Shown in pieces: positions 61,655-64,000 of a DNA stretch of 64,000 bases; the first letter of the stretch is position 1, and every line of letters begins with the position of its first letter. The notes beneath the pieces were generated by a model. It worked only from the letters and a program-made list of their open reading frames with translations. It was not told where the DNA came from and searched no databases. The stretch lies in assembly GCA_954871525.1 (NCBI GenBank), contig OX940863.1:43014501-43078500 (forward strand). The letters run 5' to 3'. The translations under genes and the position numbers were made by a program. This stretch comes from Parietaria judaica. Taxonomy: Eukaryota; Streptophyta; Magnoliopsida; Rosales; Urticaceae.

Positions 61655-62734
61655 AGATATTTTAAACAAAAAATGAACTTAACAAAGCTTAATATTGTGT
61701 AATTTTATTACATTAACTTATTTTAATCCCTAAATTGCGAATCACTATCTCCTAGTTTCTATATGAAGCCCTGAACGGGTTAAAATCTTTACCGAAAAGT
61801 GTAAAAAATGGTTATCTTATTAGAGCAAATACGACGCGTTCTTGATGAAATTTGAGTTGCTAGACCTTCTTTAGGGTGTAATTATTATAAATTGGGTTAG
61901 TCTTGGCATTAAAAGTTTTTGGAGCTCTCTTAAAATCCAGTTTCAACAATTAATGCGTGCTCCAAAAAAAAACTGAGTCTTTTTCCCATTTTCCGAGAAA
62001 GAACCCTAATTAAATGATATTTTAAACAACAAATGAACTTCAAAATGCTTAATAATGTGTAATTGTATCATATTTACTTATTTTAATACCTAAACAGCGA
62101 AGAGCTATCTCCTAGTTTCTATATCAAGCCGTTAATGAGTTAAAACTTTTAACGAAAAGTGTTAAAAATTGGTTTTCTTACGAGAGCAAATACGATGCGT
62201 TCTTGATGAAATTTGAGTTGCTAGACCTTCTTTAGGGTGGTATTATTATAAATTAGGTTAGTTTTGGCATTAAAAGTTTTTGGAGCTCTCTTAAAATCCA
62301 GTTTCAACAATTAATGTGTGCTCCAAAAAAAACTGAGTCTTTTTCCCATTTTCCGAGAAAAACCCTAATTAAACGATATTTTAAACAACAAATGAACTTA
62401 AAAATGCTTAATCATGTGTAATTGTATCACATTTACTTATTTTAATACTTAAACAGCGAAGATCTATCTCCTAGTTTCCATATCAAGCCGTTAATGGGTT
62501 AAAACTTTTAACGAAAAGTGTTAAAAATTGGTTTTCTTACAAGAGCAAATACGATGCGTTCTTGATGAAATTTGAGTTCCTAGACATTCTTTATGGTGGT
62601 ATTATTATAAATTGTGTTTTTTTTGGCATTGAAATTTTTTCGAGTTCTCTTAAAATCTAGTTTCAACAATTAACGCGTCCTCCAAAAAAAAACTTAGTCT
62701 TTTTCCCATTTTACGCAAAAGAACTCTAATTAAA
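61655..62734 (+). repeat. 1,080-bp trimer, second copy
   Basis: A (61655), hybrid (62015) and B (62374) reproduce the trimer at 50352-51431, including taatattgtg in A, cgagaaaaacccta at the hybrid end and cttacaagagc in the final B. It therefore arose once and was copied as part of the 11.3-kb block. Confidence 0.88.
62015..62373 (+). repeat. B-to-A hybrid monomer, copy 2
   Basis: This has the same architecture and switch region as 50712-51070, B-type up to the conserved gatgcgttcttgatg block and A-type from gagttgctagacc on. It differs from copy 1 at a few bases, such as aacttcaaaatgc near the start and taatgagttaaaac. Confidence 0.88.
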
Positions 62735-64000
62735 AGATATTTTAAACAAAAAATGAACTTAAAAATGCTTAATAATGTGTAATTTTATTAAATTAACTTA
62801 TTTTAATCCTTAAATTGCGAAGTATTATCTCCTAGTTTCTTTATGAAGCCGAGAACGGGTTAAAATCTTTACCGAAAAGTGTTAAAAATTTGTTATCTTA
62901 CGAGAGCAAATACAATGCGTTCTTGATGAAATTTGAGTTGCTAGACCGCTTTAGGGTGGTATTATTTTAAATTGGGTTAGTTTTGGCATTAAAAGTTTTT
63001 GGAGCTCTCTTAAAATCAAGTTTCAACAATTAATGCGTGCTAAAAAAAAACTGAGTCTTTTTCCCATTTTCCGAGAAAGAACCCTAGTTAAACGATATTT
63101 TAAACAACAAATGAACTTCAAAAATCTTAATCATGTGTAATTGTATCACATTTACTTATTTTAATACCTAAACGGCGAAGAGCTGTCTCCTAGTTTCTAT
63201 CTCAAGCCGTTAATGGGTTAAAACTTTTAACGAAAAGTGTTAAAAATTGGTTTTCTTACGAGAGCAAATACGATGCGTTCTTGATGAAATTTGAGTTCCT
63301 AGACCTTCTTTATGGTGGTATTATTATAAATTGGGTTTGTTTTGGCATTGAAATTTTTTCTAGCTCTCTTAAAATCTAGTTTCAACAATTAACGCGTCCT
63401 CCAAAAAAAACTTAGTCTTTATCCCATTTTACGCGAAAGAACTCTAATTAAAAAATATTTTAAACAAAAAATGAACTTAAAAATGCTTAATAATGTGTAA
63501 TTTTATTACATTAAATTATTTTAATCCCTAAATTGCGAAGTACTATCTCCTAGTTTCTATATGAAGCCGTGAACGGGTTAAAATCTTTACCGGAAAGTGT
63601 TAAAAATTGGTTATCTTACGAGAGCAAATACGATGCGTTCTTGATGAAATTTGAGTTGGTAGACCTTCTTTAGGGTGGTATTATTATAAATTGGGTTAGT
63701 TTTGGCATTACAAGGTTTTGGAGCTCTCTTAAAATCCAGTTTCAACAATTAATGCGTGCTCCAAAAAAACTGAGTGTTTTTCCCATTTTCCGAGAAAGAA
63801 CCCTAATTAAACGATATTTTAAACAAAAAATGAACTTAAAAATGCTTAATCATGTGTAATTGTATCACATTTACTTATTTTAATACCTAAACAGCGAAGA
63901 GCTGTCTCCTAGTTTCTATATCAAGCCGTTAATGGGTTAAAACTTTTAACGAAAAGTGTTAAAAATTGGTTTTCTTACGAGAGCAAATACGATGCGTTCT
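62735..64000 (+). repeat. V dimer and partial W dimer to the window end
   Basis: V (62735-63452) repeats the private variants of 51432 (tttctttatgaag, gctagaccgcttta, aaacggcg). W (from 63453) repeats taccggaaag, gagttggtag and attacaagg. The B half of W starts at about 63812 and is cut off by the window end inside the conserved gatgcgttct block, so the array continues. Confidence 0.87.

Larger units (their letters stand above)
1..64000 (+). repeat. AT-rich satellite array of alternating ~360-bp A and B monomers
   Basis: The entire window is head-to-tail tandem repeat. A monomers begin at the motif agatattttaaacaaaaaat (or atatatttt) and B monomers at (c/t)gatattttaaacaacaaat. A starts: 2, 713, 1424, 2145, 2866, 3587, 4308, 5028, 5749, 6469, 7190, 7910, 8631, 9351, 10072, 10793, 11514, 12235, 12956, 13677, 14398, 15119, 15839, 16560, 17267, 17987, 18708, 19430, 20151, 20872, 21591, 22310, 23032, 23751, 24473, 25192, 25911, 26632, 27351, 28069, 28788, 29509, 30228, 30949, 31668, 32386, 33105, 33824, 34543, 35262, 35979, 36698, 37418, 38139, 38860, 39580, 40300, 41021, 41746, 42466, 43187, 43907, 44623, 45344, 46051, 46768, 47487, 48207, 48914, 49634, 50352, 51432, 52151, 52870, 53589, 54309, 55193, 55912, 56629, 57353, 58070, 58790, 59510, 60217, 60937, 61655, 62735, 63453. 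Most spacings are 717-722 bp. No inversion and no inserted foreign sequence was seen. Stop codons recur in all frames of every monomer, so no coding region is supported. Confidence 0.98.
57540..64000 (+). repeat. 11.3-kb super-repeat, downstream copy (runs off the window)
   Basis: This matches 46240-52698 at an offset of 11.30 kb with only scattered substitutions. Examples are aaaatcaagtttc at 63010 against aaaatgaagtttc, tatcccatttt at 63420 against tatccaatttt, and taatgagttaaaac at 62133 against taatgggttaaaac. Local units are more diverged from one another than these two distant copies are, so the unit that duplicated was the 11.3-kb block. Confidence 0.88.

Noticed and set aside
1..64000. 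CRISPR array or bacterial tandem repeat
   Set aside because: There is no short direct repeat with unique spacers. The unit is ~360 bp and repeats completely, and no prokaryotic genes are present.
1..64000. Drosophila 359-bp (1.688) satellite or human alpha satellite, because of monomer size and HOR structure
   Set aside because: The length resemblance to the 359-bp satellite is not matched by sequence as far as I recognise it, and alpha monomers are about 171 bp with different motifs. No family assignment is made.
1..64000. Pol III promoter boxes, tRNA or other small RNA genes within the monomer
   Set aside because: No B-box-like GGTTCGA motif or cloverleaf was seen. The oligo-T stretches are ordinary parts of the repeat.

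Overview
The whole window is one uninterrupted, AT-rich eukaryotic satellite DNA array. I found no gene, RNA gene, transposon, CRISPR array or unique-sequence island. The basic unit is a monomer of about 360 bp. It comes in two alternating forms, A and B, roughly 85% alike by eye. All copies are head-to-tail in the same orientation, so the simplest repeat is an A-B dimer of about 720 bp. I counted 88 A starts, giving about 178 monomers, and neither array edge is in the window. Megabase-style arrays of this kind are typical of centromeric or pericentromeric heterochromatin in animals and plants. A monomer near two nucleosome lengths fits that, but I cannot name the species. Nothing in the sequence decides between, for example, an insect and a plant.

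Layout. 1-1423: two short (711 bp) dimers of a diverged type. 1424-2865: transitional dimers. 2866-18707: mostly regular alternation of two dimer subtypes, 'a' and 'b', making a four-monomer higher-order repeat (HOR) of about 1.44 kb. Larger duplications of 2.88 kb and 3.6 kb are nested in it. 18708-20871: three 'a' dimers in a row, the last two almost identical. 20872-35978: a mixed zone increasingly dominated by 'b' dimers of 718-719 bp. 35979-43186: an abrupt switch to ten consecutive 'a' dimers. 43187-44622: transition, ending in a small templated substitution. 44623-64000: a different family organisation. There, five distinguishable dimers (named P-Q-R-S-T here) form a 3.58 kb HOR, and this sits inside an 11.3 kb super-repeat (46.24-52.70 kb copied at 57.54-64.00 kb).

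The array records its own recombination history. It contains A/B hybrid monomers that create 1,080-bp trimers, a 523-bp chimeric monomer joined at an oligo-A run, unequal-exchange deletions, slippage deletions and short gene-conversion patches. Two internal features may matter for origin or function. The monomer contains an approximate 110-119 bp internal duplication. B monomers also carry a short perfect dyad that A monomers hold only imperfectly. All similarity statements are by-eye comparisons of the printed sequence.
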